Shown piece by piece: positions 35,801 to 50,439 of a stretch of DNA of 64,000 nucleotides (its first letter is position 1; each line of letters begins with the position of its first letter). Origin of the DNA: Merluccius polli (Eukaryota > Chordata > Actinopteri > Gadiformes > Merlucciidae); NCBI GenBank assembly GCA_030340625.1, contig JAOPHQ010004266.1, forward strand, positions 372,501-436,500, in the 5' to 3' direction. A program made the translations under genes and the position numbers. The notes under the pieces were generated by a model. The model ran no database searches and was not told the origin of the DNA. It saw only the letters and a program-made list of their open reading frames with translations.

Positions 35801-36602
35801 GCATATCTTTGTGCCTGTGTGTACGTTATGTGAGTTTTAATACACTTAGCTCACTTATTTGTTGGAAAACATCCAAGAAAACCATCCTCATGCACTGCAA
35901 ACATTTAACAGAGAAACATGCTGTGTACAAAGAATTTCAGAACAAGCTATTACTAACTATTAGCAGGGGCACTAAGGAGCTGTAATATTTCACAGGAGAT
36001 GACAAGAAGAAGAAGAAACAACCTGCTGCATAATGGCTATTCGCCACCAACTAATATTTTATCTCTAGGCATTCCAGTTAAAATGTTTCTCGCGCAAAGC
36101 AGCAGCTAACTTTGAGAACAAAGTCTACACTTCCTTGTAAGCTAGGAGGAGGAATCAGCAATGAGGAGAAAGGCGGTTCATCCATCTCCTCCCTCGAAAG
36201 TGTGAGTCGCATCCTACTCCACTGTATTAATGATGAACATTGAACACCTCCTCCCTCCTTAGGTCTGCCCATTAAGACAGATGCATATTATATTGTACAA
36301 TGCAAAGGAGAAGAACAAAACAATGCTGGCATAAATTATACATTGGCGTATTGTGCATGCTTGGGGCATCTAAGCAAAGGCTGAAACAGACCGTACCTAC
36401 CTCCACCCCCGCCCCCCCTACCACCACCACTTCTCTCTCTCTTGGTGTGAGCCAGAGCAGGGCTGTCAGGGAAGATGAAAATATGCCTGGTTTCATTTAG
36501 TGCTGCTGGGCTCCCGTGGAGACCAGGAACAGGTAGAGCCTAATGGACTACTCTAGGACATGGTGGGAGCACAGACGCAGACTCCGCCACTGGCGCTGGG
36601 GT

Positions 36603-36624
36603 CTCTCTCTCAGGCTCTCTCTCT

Positions 36625-36703
<79 letters not shown>
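36603..36703. repeat. (CT)n microsatellite
   Basis: About 100 bp, nearly uninterrupted from 36628. Confidence 0.95.
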
Positions 36704-36708
<5 letters not shown>

Positions 36709-36929
36709 TGCTCTCTTCAGGCCATTTGTGTAAAAATCTCTGTCTGAGGGCCACAGAGTGGGTGGCTGGGTGGGTGGGGGCAACGACCATGCCCGGAGTT
36801 AGTTACTGTACACTAGTGAGTGCCCTCTAGGTGAAGGTGGTGTTAGTGTCTTTTTTTTTTGTTTGAACCATTTTGACTTACAATACATCATAATGGAAAT
36901 TAAAATGTTTGTTTGTGTTTCTGTAGGTG

Positions 36930-37020
36930 TTTGCTTGTGCGTGTGTGTGTGTTTGTGGTTATATGTGTGTGCGTACATCAGACGCACGCCGAGTGGGATA
37001 GCTTATGTATTTGTGTGCGT

Positions 37021-37060
<40 letters not shown>

Positions 37061-37422
37061 ACTGGTGCGTGTGGGTGTGTGTGGGTTTGTGCATGTGTAT
37101 GTGTTTTTTTGTGGCTGGTGTGCACGTGTGTGTGTGTGTGTGGTGTGTATGTGTCTGTACGCGTGCATGCGTGCACGTGTGTGTGTGTGTGTGTAAGATA
37201 GAGCGTAAATCAGAAGCATGCCGAGTGTGATAGCTTGTGCATTTGCAAGGACACATATTTGAATTCTCGTCTAAGCAACCGCACATTTCCTCCGTTAAGT
37301 GAGAACTAGATCTATCATATTCTGTCAGTCTGGCATGACCCGAGAGGGAGAGAGAGAGAGAGCGAGAGAGAGAGAGAGATAGAAACAAAAAAATACGGGG
37401 ATAAAGAGATAGTAAGGGTAAG

Positions 37423-37452
<30 letters not shown>
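36930..37452. repeat. GT-rich tract followed by (GA)n tracts
   Basis: GT-rich sequence with CG/CA interruptions at 36930-37195, in two related halves that share CGAGTGGGATAGCTT / CGAGTGTGATAGCTT (about 36990 and 37220). Then GA tracts at 37344-37379 and 37424-37452. Confidence 0.9.
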
Positions 37453-37457
<5 letters not shown>

Positions 37458-37983
37458 TGACAGAGAGGAAATTGAAGTGTCACATGAAACATGTAAACCA
37501 TATTTTCGCTCCCCGTTCTCATTCGCCGCCACGTCACTAAAGTCAAACAAGCAGAGCGAGAAGAAAATTAAAATGAAATGTGGAAGAAGAGGAGACAATG
37601 TTAGCACTCACTACACGCTGCGTTTGTAGAAAAAGTTGTGGACCAAATGTAATTTTGTAAAAGTGCGTGTTTGTGGGGTGGTGGGGTGATGGTGGTGGTG
37701 GAATTGTGTGTTTGTGTGTGTGCATGCGTGTGTGTGTGTTTTTGTTTTTTTGTTTTTTGGGGGGTGCTGTGGGTGATCCACTCGTGTGCTAATATCATTT
37801 GACAGATATCAGAGCTGTGGCACGAATCATTGGAGTGAATACGGCTAGGCGGGGAGGGAGGACGAGGAGAGGGGATAGTCTTGGGGATAGGTGGCAATTC
37901 TGCGCTGCACATGGAAGATGTGGCATCATCTCAAGTGAGAATCAGCCTTCACACCACGTTAGACGTGTCTGGAAAATGCCTCA

Positions 37984-38038
37984 GCGGTCCTGGATCCCTG
38001 AATCCCTGGATCCCTGGATCCCTGAATCCCTAAATCCC
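37984..38038. repeat. ATCCCTGG short tandem repeat
   Basis: Six or so ATCCCTGR units in a row. Confidence 0.85.
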
Positions 38039-38088
38039 GGAGCTGGCCGGCCAACAGTAAACTGTACTTCAGCGGTATAGTGCAGGAA

Positions 38089-38307
38089 CAGTGGTGCTCA
38101 AACTGTTTTGTACCTGCCCCTCCTCCTCCCTACACACACACATACTAATTAAGGAATCAGCCCCTATATGTGCCCCAAAACAGCTCTGTATCTGGCATGT
38201 ACAGTAAGAGACTGTTGCAAATAATTTAAATGTAGTGAGAAATATAGATTCAGGTTATACTCCCAGCAGTGCCCTGAGGTTATAGCACCCCTATTCGAGA
38301 AACACTA
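38089..38307. mobile_element. Possible hAT MITE with CAGTGGTGCTCAAAC end
   Basis: Left CAGTGGTGCTCAAACTG and right complement TAGTGTTTCTCGAATAGGGG resemble the CAGTGGTTCTCAAAC ends of common vertebrate hATs. Flanking octamers do not match, so the ends are approximate. Confidence 0.45.
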
Positions 38308-39208
38308 ACAAAAATGTACAATAGAATAGATAATTGAAAACTAAAAAGTATTACTTAGCATAGTGTCTTGCAATATATTTAGATTTGTTTCTATTATTTA
38401 TTGGTATAAGACATGGCGCACCAAGATCCAGAAGCATTTTATTTATTTATTTATTTAAAGGATGGCTTTGGAAAGCTTGCATAGCAGCCGTGGGCAGGTG
38501 ATAATGAGATGTAGGCCTGGGAGAGGATGGTCACATACTCACTCCACTGTTGCCATGTTATTCGCAAAATGATCAACAACGAAATTAGAATTTTTTAAAG
38601 ATGGTCGTTTGATTAAAGATGAAGATGTTTAGAGCATTGGTGCATCTCTCCCTCTTTCACTCTATCTCAACACATTGAGCTGAATACAAGCTTCAAATGG
38701 ACGGTAAAGCATAGCATACCATAATAAAGGCTTAAGTAATGTTACTACCATTGCCACTACCATGAGTTACTGTCATTAATTTGTAAAACAAATCAATCTA
38801 TAATCAATAAAATAGCAAATAAACCAAGGCTTATTTCAGCATTTTGAGCATTAAAAAACACTAGAGCATTATGCTCTGTGTGAACTCTAGGTCAACACTG
38901 GCTCAACATTTGATACATTACTAATGTTGTAAAATAAATGAATTATTGTATGTGAAGCTTCAGATGAAGACGAGGATGTAAGCATTAATGAGGACATATG
39001 ATACAGATATTAACAGGAAGATATAATTACTAACGTTAAGATATATAATAATAAAGGCTTAATAATGCAGATGGCTGATGAATAAAAAAGCAACCTAATA
39101 TATTGATCTAATATATTGGTCATTGAATTAAAAATAAGAGGGGAATCTATAAATCCAGAACATAGAGAGATATGGAAAAACATGTACATGTTGAAAGCAA
39201 ACATAAGT
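38308..39208. other. AT-rich intron stretch
   Basis: Short (TTTA)n at about 38438-38457; nothing else recognised. Confidence 0.65.
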
Positions 39209-39288
39209 GAAGAAGAAGAAGAAGAAGAAGAAGAAGAAGAAGAAGAAGAAGAAGAAGAAGAAGAAGAAGAAGAAGAAGAAGAAGAAGG
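39209..39288. repeat. (GAA)n microsatellite
   Basis: About 26 perfect GAA units (TTC on the pre-mRNA strand). The poly-Glu and poly-Leu frames come from this repeat. Confidence 0.97.
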
Positions 39289-39969
39289 TGTTGTCGAATG
39301 ATGTGGTTGTTGTGGATATCCAAGAAAATCTTGTTCGTACGTACTGGTCTTAGTTTCTGCATACCGCGTCCCTGCAGACCCCCTTCACGCTCGCTCTCAG
39401 AGGGTAGAGAAAGCAGAAAATGCATATCTCATTAATTATGTCTCTGTCAAAATATCAGTCCCGAGCTCACAGGCATTTGACTCAGGTTAGGCTAATGAAA
39501 CTCCAGTCTAAGACGGCATGGGTGGTGTGTTGTCTGGGGTTATCCGTTGGCTAAAGCCTCTCCCAAAAGGAGAATTCACCTATCAATTATGTCATCCCGC
39601 ATAGTCTGCAATATTCAGACAGGAAAAGGCTGTGGAGAATACACTTCCCCTACAAGTTAGCACTGGAGGTCAAAGGTTGCTGGTGCATGACAAGTGTTAT
39701 TTGTGTAATTCTGCCTTTTTTTTTTTTTTTAAAGGTGGGGGGGAAAGCCCAAGGTTTATACCAGCAAGGAATGCATGTGCTGAATGTGCTAGGTATGTGT
39801 TTCTCGTATGTACCCTACAGTACTTACAGTATCACACCCGGCAATGATTTCCAATAGCTGCTGCGGACCCACGTGTGTAAAGCAGGGAGAAGGTCACGGA
39901 CAATTAGTTGGATAGAGTAACCACTGGAACCACGTTGTCACTCTCATGGGACACACCAGATGCATGATG

Positions 39970-40170
39970 GATGGGTGGATGATGGGTAGCTGGAAAGATG
40001 CTAGATAGATAGATGCATAGATGGATGGATGGATGGATGATGCATGGATGTTGGGTGGATGGATGATGGATGATGAATGGATTGATGATCGGTAGCTGGA
40101 TAGATGCTAGATGGATGGATGGATGGATAGATGGACAGAGGGATAGGTAAAATTTATGGATGGATGTATT
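39970..40170. repeat. (GGAT)n-derived array
   Basis: GATGGATGGATGG units with TAGATAGAT and GATGATGG variants. Confidence 0.9.
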
Positions 40171-40846
40171 AGTTACAGCCCAGGTCCAGCTCTGTGTAAA
40201 CATTAACAAGAAAAAGTCAATGACTAGGGCCAGAGGACACAAAAATGTTTCGACCAATAGTGCAAATTGAAGAAACATAACCATAAATTTGGTAATACTG
40301 GATCGATATGGCAGGGACATGGAACAGCTGAGTCTAGAGGAGGAAAAAAAAGGAATCCCAGAGAGCATATTCAATAATGTGGATCGTTGAGCGTACAGGT
40401 TGCATGCTATTTATCTTCTATTAACAGCACTGCCAGCCCTGCCCAGCTTTTATGGAGTGGGGTCTTTGTGTGTTTACTGTTTAGTGACAGGTTCAAGCCT
40501 CAAAGATTATGCTGATGTGTGGAGCTGGCGGTGGTAATCACGGACACATTTCTCTTTCTTGGGTTATTAGTGCAATCGTGGCCGTCAATCAGACATGTGA
40601 TATGTGACTGGTCAGGGTATACTGTATAAAGGGCAGCTGACTGACGTGCAAGTCTCCTCCCCAGCTTCCTCTGCCTCTACAACATCACAAATTGCTTACA
40701 TGGAAGAACATTGATTTCCATGAGAGGAAGAATCCGTTGGTGTTTTTTTGGACCATCCAAAGGTTAAGAGCGCTTACAATTCGTAGACTCCATTACTAAC
40801 TAAATGTGTCCAAAGCAAGGCACTCAATTTTAAGACAATCTTTCAG

Positions 40847-40946
<100 letters not shown>

Positions 40947-42683
40947 ATGTGTGCATGTGTGAGCGCTCATGCGTTCCTTAATGACAAGGACAGGCACTGT
41001 TACCGGGCCTAGACAGAAGCGTTCCAATTATGCACGGCGGCATCTCATGAGACTGCCCTTAAGTATGGGCCCACTCAATCATGACGAGCACAAACGCACG
41101 TCTGAAACTAAATGGGTCACATGATACTTTAAATAAATATGATAATGAGGCAGACACTACCGATAGCTAGGGGCTTTATTTGTGTAATGTGAGGATGGGG
41201 GGTGGAGGGGGGGGTGGATGTAGGGTGTATGTGTGACATAGCCTTGAAGGCTTGCCTCCTGCATGAATCGTGGAGACAAAGCGCACGCTCCATGGCGTTC
41301 TCAGCCTGTGTCTGCGTACATGTGGACAGGCTCGGTTTTGGTTGCGTGCAAAACACACCAGTTGTGTCGCTTCAGTTGAACCCCACGCAAAAGTTATGTA
41401 CGGTAAAACAAAAACAATTAAATGGACCAACAGAAGTCGTATAGGCTTCATATAAAAAGTACTGTACAACTGGAATATACTTTTCTTCTTCAGTTTACTG
41501 TATTTACATTCTACATTCTCTATATTATACACTTCATGTATAATATGTACAATTATATGTATAATATTTACAATTAAACCATTTACAATTATAATTGTAT
41601 AATATATAAAACACATAATTTACCTAATTGTACTTAATATATCAATATCAATATATCATTAAAGTAAATCTGTGACACATCCGGTCATATGATCGTCTGA
41701 TCGGTGAGAAGTGGGAGCAGTGGTGGTGCTTGTATGCATTCCATGTACAATATGTGCAATTATATGTAGAATATTTACAATTAAAAAATTGACAAATACG
41801 GAAACGCTCCTCACAGTAAACTAATTAACTAATGAGTTGCACCATCACAAGATGATCACATCATTCCATATAAAAGGGCTACAACGGTGATGCCATCAAA
41901 TCAGGCCACCAAGAAACCACTTTTTTTCATAAAGTTTTGTAAGTCGCTCAGAATGCAGAAATGAGGAGTGACACGCATGCAGCTGTTTGCTATTTGTGCA
42001 CAAGGTCCTTGTCTATTTGTAGCCATCTGCTGTTGTGATTCCTTCTGCAGGTCACAGACCGGGAGCCATTCTGCTCTGCTGTGTCTGATTTAAAGATAAC
42101 CCCCCCTCACCCTCCCTCCCTCCCCCTTAGGTGCTTGACTATCATCCTCGCCACGGAAACTCTGTGGCAAACGCGCACAGCCCCAAAAACATCTCGGATT
42201 CCCGGGCCACCGAAACGTGATCCACCACCGCCACCGCCCCCCCACCAAGTGTGCACGCCTGCGTCTGCCGGCTGGCTCCACTCCCATGTTCTTATCAGCT
42301 CTTCAAGGGCTGCAAAACTTGTCAATAAAACAACCACAGCGATTGGAAAACCATCCCCAGGCCGCTGCCTGCCTACACCACCGCCTCCCCCTCCTTTTCC
42401 TCCGCCTGCTATCAACTCTTCTTGTCTCTGCACAGAAGCCCATCGCTGGTCAGGCAACAATTAAAAAAACCCGGCCCGTCGCTGGAGGCCTGCGCCGCAC
42501 GACCGCTGATCTATAGGCTTGATTTCTGTTGGGCTTCTCTAATTGACGTCCCACAGTACAGTGGGCTGTTTGGACCGCTTGCCGACTTTAATTACAATCA
42601 TCTTGGAGAGACCGCTCGTTGTCATGCAGTGTGTCAGCCACCCGCGCACATTGTTGATTGGTTGGACACTCTAGATAGATAGA

Positions 42684-42686
<3 letters not shown>

Positions 42687-42778
<92 letters not shown>

Positions 42779-42974
42779 TGTGTTCATATTAGCATATATA
42801 TATATTAGCTGGAGATGGCATGTGGCTTCTTTAGACACCTTCTATCACAAAAGTATACAAGGATTATTTTAAATGATTGCCTGGACACTAATTTCCAGTA
42901 CTGAAAAGTGAAAAAGTAGAATAAAAATAGAAAAAGTAAAAGGAGAGAGAGAGAGAGAGAGATACAGTGAAAGG

Positions 42975-43007
<33 letters not shown>
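42687..43007. repeat. (GT)n and (GA)n microsatellites
   Basis: GT at 42687-42781 (about 45 units), then GA at 42941-42961 and 42979-43007. Confidence 0.95.
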
Positions 43008-44921
43008 CACTTTAACAAGCCTTTCCCATGTCAAATCCCAGGTCAAACTTTAACAAGCAATGCTGTCAAATAACAGGGTCAGAGAGCAAATATGAGGTAT
43101 TGTTTTAGTGCCAAACAAGCAGTGAAAGAATGATTTTATTAGCGAGGAAAGCTGTGCTTGTTATCATGACAACACAATACGCACTTGACCCATAAGTTTA
43201 TGGTATGGCTATAAGATTTAATGAGCATTTTACACTACAATAAAACGCAAACAAAAGCAAAACATTGAAGGTGCTGCTAAAGTGCCTCCGTTTTGCGGCT
43301 ATAAGCTAAACGCGGTCTGTGGGACGTTAAATAAATGCACAGTTAGTTCTCCTTAAAAGCTCTCCTTTCGAAATACTACAAATTATGCAGTATAGAACTC
43401 TGTAATTTTCTCTTTATAAAGATGGAGAAAAAAAAAAACGTAAGAAAGTGGGCTAAGGGGGGAAGAAATATGTCCCCCAAAAGGAATGTGAATACAATTA
43501 GTCTGTAATACGGGGCTCTGAAAATAGAGGCGGGAAGCACGTGGAAGCCAGGCAGCACAGCGGGGGGGGGGGGGGGTGCTGAGAGGAGGTCTGCATGCAC
43601 GGGTGCTAAACTACAAGCCATCTCTCTTTACTTTCCTCAGCGCATTTACAGGATAACTCCTTCTTGCTCCAAAAACCCAGAAAATGCACTTAACTTTCAT
43701 TCAGAGACAACCCCAGCCACGCTCCATCATTAAAGATTCATGGGCGGCTCAATTGAAAATCTGGGTTTGTCGTTTGTTTTTTTCCTATTTTTTTCTCCGT
43801 TTTTCTCTTTCTTGCTCTCCCTTGCTTCGTAACAAGCATTGCGCTTAACAGGGTAGCCTACATTTTGAGCACAAGAGAGAAAAAAACGAGACGGTTAAAT
43901 AACGTATGAAATATCAACACTTAGAAACTAAATCTGTCTAAGATCACACTTTTGGGATCTGGAAATTGAGTCCAACTTAACGCAACCTATTTTGCTCATT
44001 ATTTTTTTTATTTGCATTCAGGTGACATGTATAAGCAACGTGTTTGTAGAGATGTTACGTTTGCCTTTCCGGTGCTAGTGCACTGGAAACGGAGCGGTAG
44101 AACAAGAGAATTGAGTCCAAACAAACAGAAAGAGCTATAAATACTAATGACAGAAAAAAAACAGCTATTAAACTCATTAGCCTGCCATGCTTGATGTAAG
44201 TGGGTACAAAAGACTGGAGGCAGGCTGGAGGACAAGGTAAACCAGACTTGGGTGAGTCTCAGCTCTCTTTCTACAAGTCGTTGTTGTGGGTTGTAACATC
44301 TGGTGCTCTGCACACATGATTAAACAGAACCAACAGTGGAGCCAGCTGTGGTAGGATAGCATGGAGGCATTTCCTGTTTGTGTGTAAGAAATATGGAGTA
44401 GCAGTCTACAAAGGGCGTGAAATACAGTGAAATGACCAGAAAAAAAAGCAGCTGTCAAGTGACTAGGACAAGGTTGTTTTTAGGGAGCTTTTAATACGTA
44501 TTACGACATTACTTGTAGCAGTTACCTTATGAGATGTTTTCAGATTGCAATGGAGTGCAAGTCTCTACAATTCAATGTCGCATCATAGTGAAATTTGAAA
44601 ATTACACAATATGAACTCTTGTGTCTCAATGGGCAAAAAAAATCCATCATCGATGCATTGTATCCCTGAGGGCCGATGTCTGTCGGACAGGGGCGATCAT
44701 TTTCACCATCCAGCCAGTTGTTTGTTTTGGCTTCAGGTCAGTGGCTGCAGCAGCTGCGTCGGTCTGTCTGCTGCTTTACTCCAGCATCACTGCACCTCCA
44801 GAGCTGGCTTGTAACTAAGCAGGGTTACATCAATTAGATAGCCCCAAATAAAGTTGGGGGGTAATTTCATACATTTACATTTTAATAAAACTTTTTAATT
44901 ATTTACAAACAAAATGTGTTA
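43008..44921. other. Intron stretch, nothing recognised
   Basis: G run at 43562-43576; otherwise no exon, transposon end or RNA gene that I can name. Confidence 0.65.
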
Positions 44922-44930
44922 CTATTCATG

Positions 44931-45214
44931 TAGTCTGGCTTACCGGATGTAGGTTGTTGGTATAAGCCCAGCCAAGCCTGCCATTGGGTGACTGAAATAG
45001 TCGCCCAATGGCAGGCTCTGGGTGGGCTTATACCGTTGCTGCATCCTCGGCTTAGTGCCGCCCAAGACAATTGTGATTGGTTAAAGAAATACAAACAAGA
45101 TGGAGCATTTTTTTCCCCCTCTGCCACAATTATAGTGAGTAAAGCCAGACCTTTCTCCAGCACTGGCACAGCGCTTAAACAAAGTATGGAGATAGGTCTG
45201 GCTATGTGAGACTA
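44931..45214. mobile_element. MULE-like MITE (284 bp) with 9-bp target duplication
   Basis: Ends TAGTCT / AGACTA with perfect 9-bp direct repeats CTATTCATG at 44922-44930 and 45215-45223. A hairpin GCCTGCCATTGGGTGACT / TCGCCCAATGGCAGGC lies at about 44977-45016. The 9-bp duplication favours a Mutator-like origin. No coding. Confidence 0.75.
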
Positions 45215-45223
45215 CTATTCATG

Positions 45224-47640
45224 TTTCTTGGTGTGCCACACAGAATTACCAGATACAAAAAGAGCAACTAGTGAAAGCGTTTTAGTTTTCACGTTGGCCT
45301 TTGTCTAGGAAGTGGAAAACACAATAGAACAACTATCTATCTATCAAGTGTTAATATCTGTCTTATTTGTCAAAGTTATTACATTTGTATCAATGTTGTT
45401 CAACTTGGGTCTTTGACTGCAGTACCTTGATGATTCAGGTGCAGACAGGCAGGCAGACAGGTGGTTCAGCAAGCAGGTTATTAAGTGAGCAGGCAGGTAG
45501 ATGGTTAGATTAATCAAACTTCGAACTACTAGGCCTCCAAAGTAATGTTTTTTTTTGTCCTATAAACAAGCCAACCAAGGCACCTTGCTGAACCGCTTTT
45601 ATGGTTTCCTGGTTTCAAAATAACAGTCTCTGGACTTCCATTAAGTCACTTCCAAATAAGAGTCTTTCAATATGAACAGCGTAACGGACACCACCCCACT
45701 ACGCAGTGGGTGCTCACACCACCGACCCCATGATTGGAAGGCAAAAGCTCCCACCACTTTGCCAAATGACTGCAGCCATTTCGGTGAGCGACTATAGTTT
45801 TCCTCATCTGACCGGTTAGAGAGGTTAGCTGATATTTCTCACACCTTATTACATACCAATGACCCATTATATGGGTATGTGACTAATATGAGATACCTGT
45901 TACTGTATCAGTGCATTACTACCAGATATAATCTATCTGGCTTGACATGAGACACTAAACCCAGCTGCTGCCAGAATTTGCTGGAGGTAAAACAAACCCG
46001 TTTGGTTTTCACTAGGTTTTCTCATAGCTAGTCTTGGTGACTTGTATCATCTGTTCATGAGGCCACAGGGATTACACTGTCTGCGAAGAAAAGAAAAAAA
46101 GCAGGGAGAAGGAAAAAGAAGCCAGTAGATTCCAGGGCTTATCTTGGAAGAGGTGCGCCGTGCTCCTCGAGGTGGAACGATAAACATAATTAAATTGAGT
46201 TGGATTACACCAAATGGATGGGATCAATCCTCTCCAGAGGTGGCAACCAGACAAGATGACATCGACAACACGATACAGGATGAGACTTTATTATTTTTAA
46301 ATATATAGAAGTGGAATTACAAAACCAGTGCCGGCTGTCAGACGGGAGATCAAGGTAAAGGCACACAAAAGGGCCTAAAATATATTTTTTAAATCACCAA
46401 AAAATAATAAACTATTCGCTAAGGTCAATATTCACTCACTCCATCTCACTTACTAAAACCAATCCAATCCAAATCAAATTATTAAGAAAATCAATGTAAA
46501 GCAAGTAATCCACGTTTGGACATGCACTTTATTAATGTTCATTACATAACATAACATACATAACATGCATTGGTGACAAGACCCTCAATGCCTCAACACT
46601 CAATGTAATCAAAGACAGTATTTCCTATGAATAAAGCAACAAGAAGCTAGATCCCGTTTCTTTCACCGTCAACAAAATCCCTGGATACTCCCTCGTTGTC
46701 CCCTAAGAGGGTTGCGGTTTTCAGGGAGTCCTATGATTTCAACTCTCCAAATATCCCAAAACAAAGTCATGCTGTTGTCTCTGGATAGAGTGAAGCCTAG
46801 TCATACTCAAACAAAGAAAATAAGCACACACACAGCAGGTGATGGAAACCGTTTTTCTCCCTCTCATGTTTAGAAGTCATCACAAACTGAACTCAGCGGT
46901 TTCATTCATTGAGCCGGGCATTTTCCTTCTTTTATATTCTTTTAGATACTGACATATGAAGAAATAGGCTGGAAGAAAGTTTACAGCCACAAACACGGAC
47001 TTATACACACACATACACACACACTCTAAACACGAAATTGTACGGAGAAGTGGGGTATCACACTTGTCTCCCACGCACAGCAATAAAGACACGCTGGCCC
47101 AAGTGCAACGGCGGTGCTGCCTTTCAGCTATTCAGCTAGAGCTGCATGGCCACCGCATGCAGCAAAATGATTTTAGTCGGACAGCGAATGAGGATCTGAG
47201 CGGCTGAATACAAAGGTCAACCCCCAACGCTGTTGTGTGTTTCCATTTTTCTTTGAATTTTCTGGAACAGTCTGTGTCAAACCGCAGCGGTAGGCCGTCT
47301 TTCCCTTTCCTCTCCCCCAGGTTTCAATTAACCTTCCTTTTCGCCTCATTTGGATTTTCTAAAGACTGCATGTTTGCAAACAGCAGTGGAGCTTGGCAGT
47401 GCAATCCATTCACAAATGACCATATTTGTTTCGTTTTTTCTGCCCTCAACCTATGTTTCCATTCATACACCCTTTTCCACCAGCCAGGTACAGTAAAACA
47501 AATGATACTGTCTTGACATTTCCGATCAGTTAATTAGTAATCGATTAGTAATTAGTTGTTATGCTTCTTCTGTGGTTTTATGCGTTAGTGTTTTGTTTTT
47601 CACAACCAGAACCCTGCCATAGAGGGGCAGTCAGTCTGTG
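45224..47640. other. Intron stretch, nothing recognised
   Basis: No domain, splice context or transposon termini seen. Confidence 0.65.
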
Positions 47641-47856
47641 ATGACTGGTTAATCTGTGCTGACTGACTGGCTGGTCTGTGCTGACTGGTTGGTCTGTACT
47701 GACTGACTGGCTGGTATTTGCTGACCGGCTGGTTTGTGCTGACCGGTTGGATGGTCTGTGCTGACTGGCCTCGTCTTTGCTGACCGACCGGTTTGTACTA
47801 ACTGGCCTCGTCTGTGCTGACTGGCTGGTCTGTGCTGCTGACTGGCTGATCTGAGG
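47641..47856. repeat. Degenerate CTGACTGGCTGGTCTGTG minisatellite
   Basis: A dozen or so units of roughly 17-20 bp with much variation. Minus-strand Gln/Ser/Thr-rich frame is an artefact. Confidence 0.85.
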
Positions 47857-49184
47857 ACATCACTACCCACCAACTTGACTGTTTCTCCTCATCTCTGGCT
47901 GATCTTGTTACCAGCCACTGAGGATATCATCATCCATGAGAAGGCCTTTGGGTCTGCTGCTGCTATACAAGCAGCTCTGCATTATTTAGACAGAAACAAG
48001 AGGATCCTCTTTTGGACAATCATGCTAGCGGAGGGCTTTAAGGCAAGCCTTGAGGAAAGGGGTTCGCCGCTAAGGAAAGATCCATGTCTGTTATGCCATT
48101 TGAAATATGAATGCCGTATTAACCACACTGGACTAGGTTGTCTCTACATGGTAATTTGGCCACCTGACCAATGGATTAAGAAAATCTGGGCCTGTGGCTT
48201 CCACTCACCTCACATTTTCATTATTTTGTTGACCAGGATATTCAGAGCATTTTTTTGTTTTGTTTATTACACTTTACGCCTACAACACGTATTATACATT
48301 TATTTTGAGCTCTGAATATTCTACACTTGCACTTGCAAGTTTTCTAAAAGTGCTACCATATGGAAGAAGAAAAAAAAGTATTTTTATTGTAATGAATTGT
48401 CAGAAAAAGCAATGGCACTCAACAAACACTCAACAGACACACAATTACTCTGTGTTGCAGGTCAGAAAAGCTATGAAAGTAAGAAAATAAGACACATACT
48501 TCACAATGTGGTACCTTGTTTTCTTGCATTGTTCCTATTAGTTCTCTAATGTACATCGTAATCTCACAGGAAATGACTTGTATGATATCACTTTTATCTG
48601 CATATATACATACTTTGATTGCAATGTCACAGGAAATTACTTGTATGATATAACTTTTCTATCTGCATAGATACCTACTGATTAAATCTCACACGTCTTA
48701 TTTTTTGCAATTACCGTGGAACAAGGATAACAAGTGGTTTTAATTTCCTGTCTGACATGTTTAACTGGACTCAGCTTAAACATGTAACTAGAGCTGCATC
48801 CACGAGAAAGAACATTGAAAACATTAAAGGTTCATCAACCATCTCATTGCTCAAATAATGGCCGCTGACACGCATCACATATTAACGATGAAATTGATGT
48901 GGGGCGCGTTTTGCTCGATGCTTTACTTAGCATGACATGCCGTTAAGGTTAATAAACAGCCTGCGACCACCATGGTAACTCATTGGCCATTGGTGGAACT
49001 TAACCAGTTTTTACAAAGTAAAAGTCCTCCTATTATATGGAGTTAACCATCTGGAAAAGTTTGAGAAATATCTCTCAATGGTAACCACAACTTAATGTCT
49101 CTGAGGCCTAGGTTTCTTAAAAAAGTATTTTTTTCTTATTCTTTCAGGTCGCTTGAAAGTTGCACCAGGTTTAACTACATCTGC
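47857..49184. other. Intron stretch, nothing firm
   Basis: A 146-codon open frame at 47875-48315 has no recognisable domain. About 48840-48990 is a composition-based candidate for a conserved non-coding element. Confidence 0.6.
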
Positions 49185-49694
49185 CAGTGTGTGTGTGTGT
49201 GTGTGTGTCTGTGCACACATGCGTGTGCGCATGAGTGTGTGTGTATTACGCTGGCCTGCCATGGATCATTATCTCCATCCAGCACTGTTTTTTCCCCAAC
49301 AAAACGATAGCTGTGCCTTTGATCCGATGCCAAACACCTATTTTTGTTCAGTTTCTGGGCATACACTCACTGGGGGGCACAACTCAAGTATGCCTAAAAA
49401 TATCCCCCTTCTCCCTCTCTCTGCATCTTTATTTCTTAGGGGCCAGAGATGTGTGTCATACTTGACGCCATTACATGGGAGAAAAAAAATGTAATGGCCA
49501 CCACACCAGCTCACAGTGGCGTATTGCTTTATCATATAGACCATCTATCGAGGCTAACCACAAACCTGCTGTGGCTCAGCCAATTATGAAAAGACACAAG
49601 ACACTACAGATAGTAGTGCACAGCGCCATGCTTACGACCTCTGAACTGAGCCGGAGGTCCTAAAAGGACTGGGCTGCACACTGCCCAAATGTGT

Positions 49695-49738
<44 letters not shown>

Positions 49739-49747
49739 GTGTGTGTT

Positions 49748-49803
<56 letters not shown>

Positions 49804-49826
49804 TTTGTGTGCGTGTGCGTGTGCAT

Positions 49827-49877
<51 letters not shown>

Positions 49878-50439
49878 TCGGCTTGTCTGTGTAAAGTTGC
49901 ATATTAAATCAATCCCCCTCTGAGAAAAAACATTACAATTGGAATTAAGAAATAAGGTTCATTTTTAAAAAACGCCATTGAAATACTTTCATGTTTCAAT
50001 GTCTGACAGTTCGCTCTCACGCAAGGAAATAACAAAATTCAAATTTATGCTAAGCATCCAAATGTGTCGGCTTTTGTGTTGGCAGGCATTTCCAAGTGAT
50101 GGATGCACTTTGAGGCGGTTGCCACAAGTTATTGAGCAGCTAGGCATCAGTCTCATAGCTACTGATGCACACATTATAGCACAACTTCTACATTTTTCTC
50201 AATTTTCAGCGGAACATATTTTCTATAGCTTAAAAGACCGCTTGTAATTTGGACAGATAAACAAATATGCTTGTGATTGTTCTGATGCTTTGATAGTTCG
50301 CAATCTCACTCGTAAAAGGTTTTCCATAAAAGTGTCTGCTAAATGACTACATTTAATCTGCATCAGTATATACGTAGTGTTCATGCATCACTGTTATGCA
50401 TTTGGTAGCATACAGGTTTTCCTGTGTGTATGTGTGTGG

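Noticed and set aside
36978..37607. 209-codon minus-strand frame with Ser/Leu and Thr/His stretches
   Set aside because: Made of GA and GT microsatellites; low-complexity artefact.
47875..48315. 146-codon plus-strand frame
   Set aside because: No recognisable domain, hydrophobic random-looking tail, inside a repeat-rich intron; probably chance.
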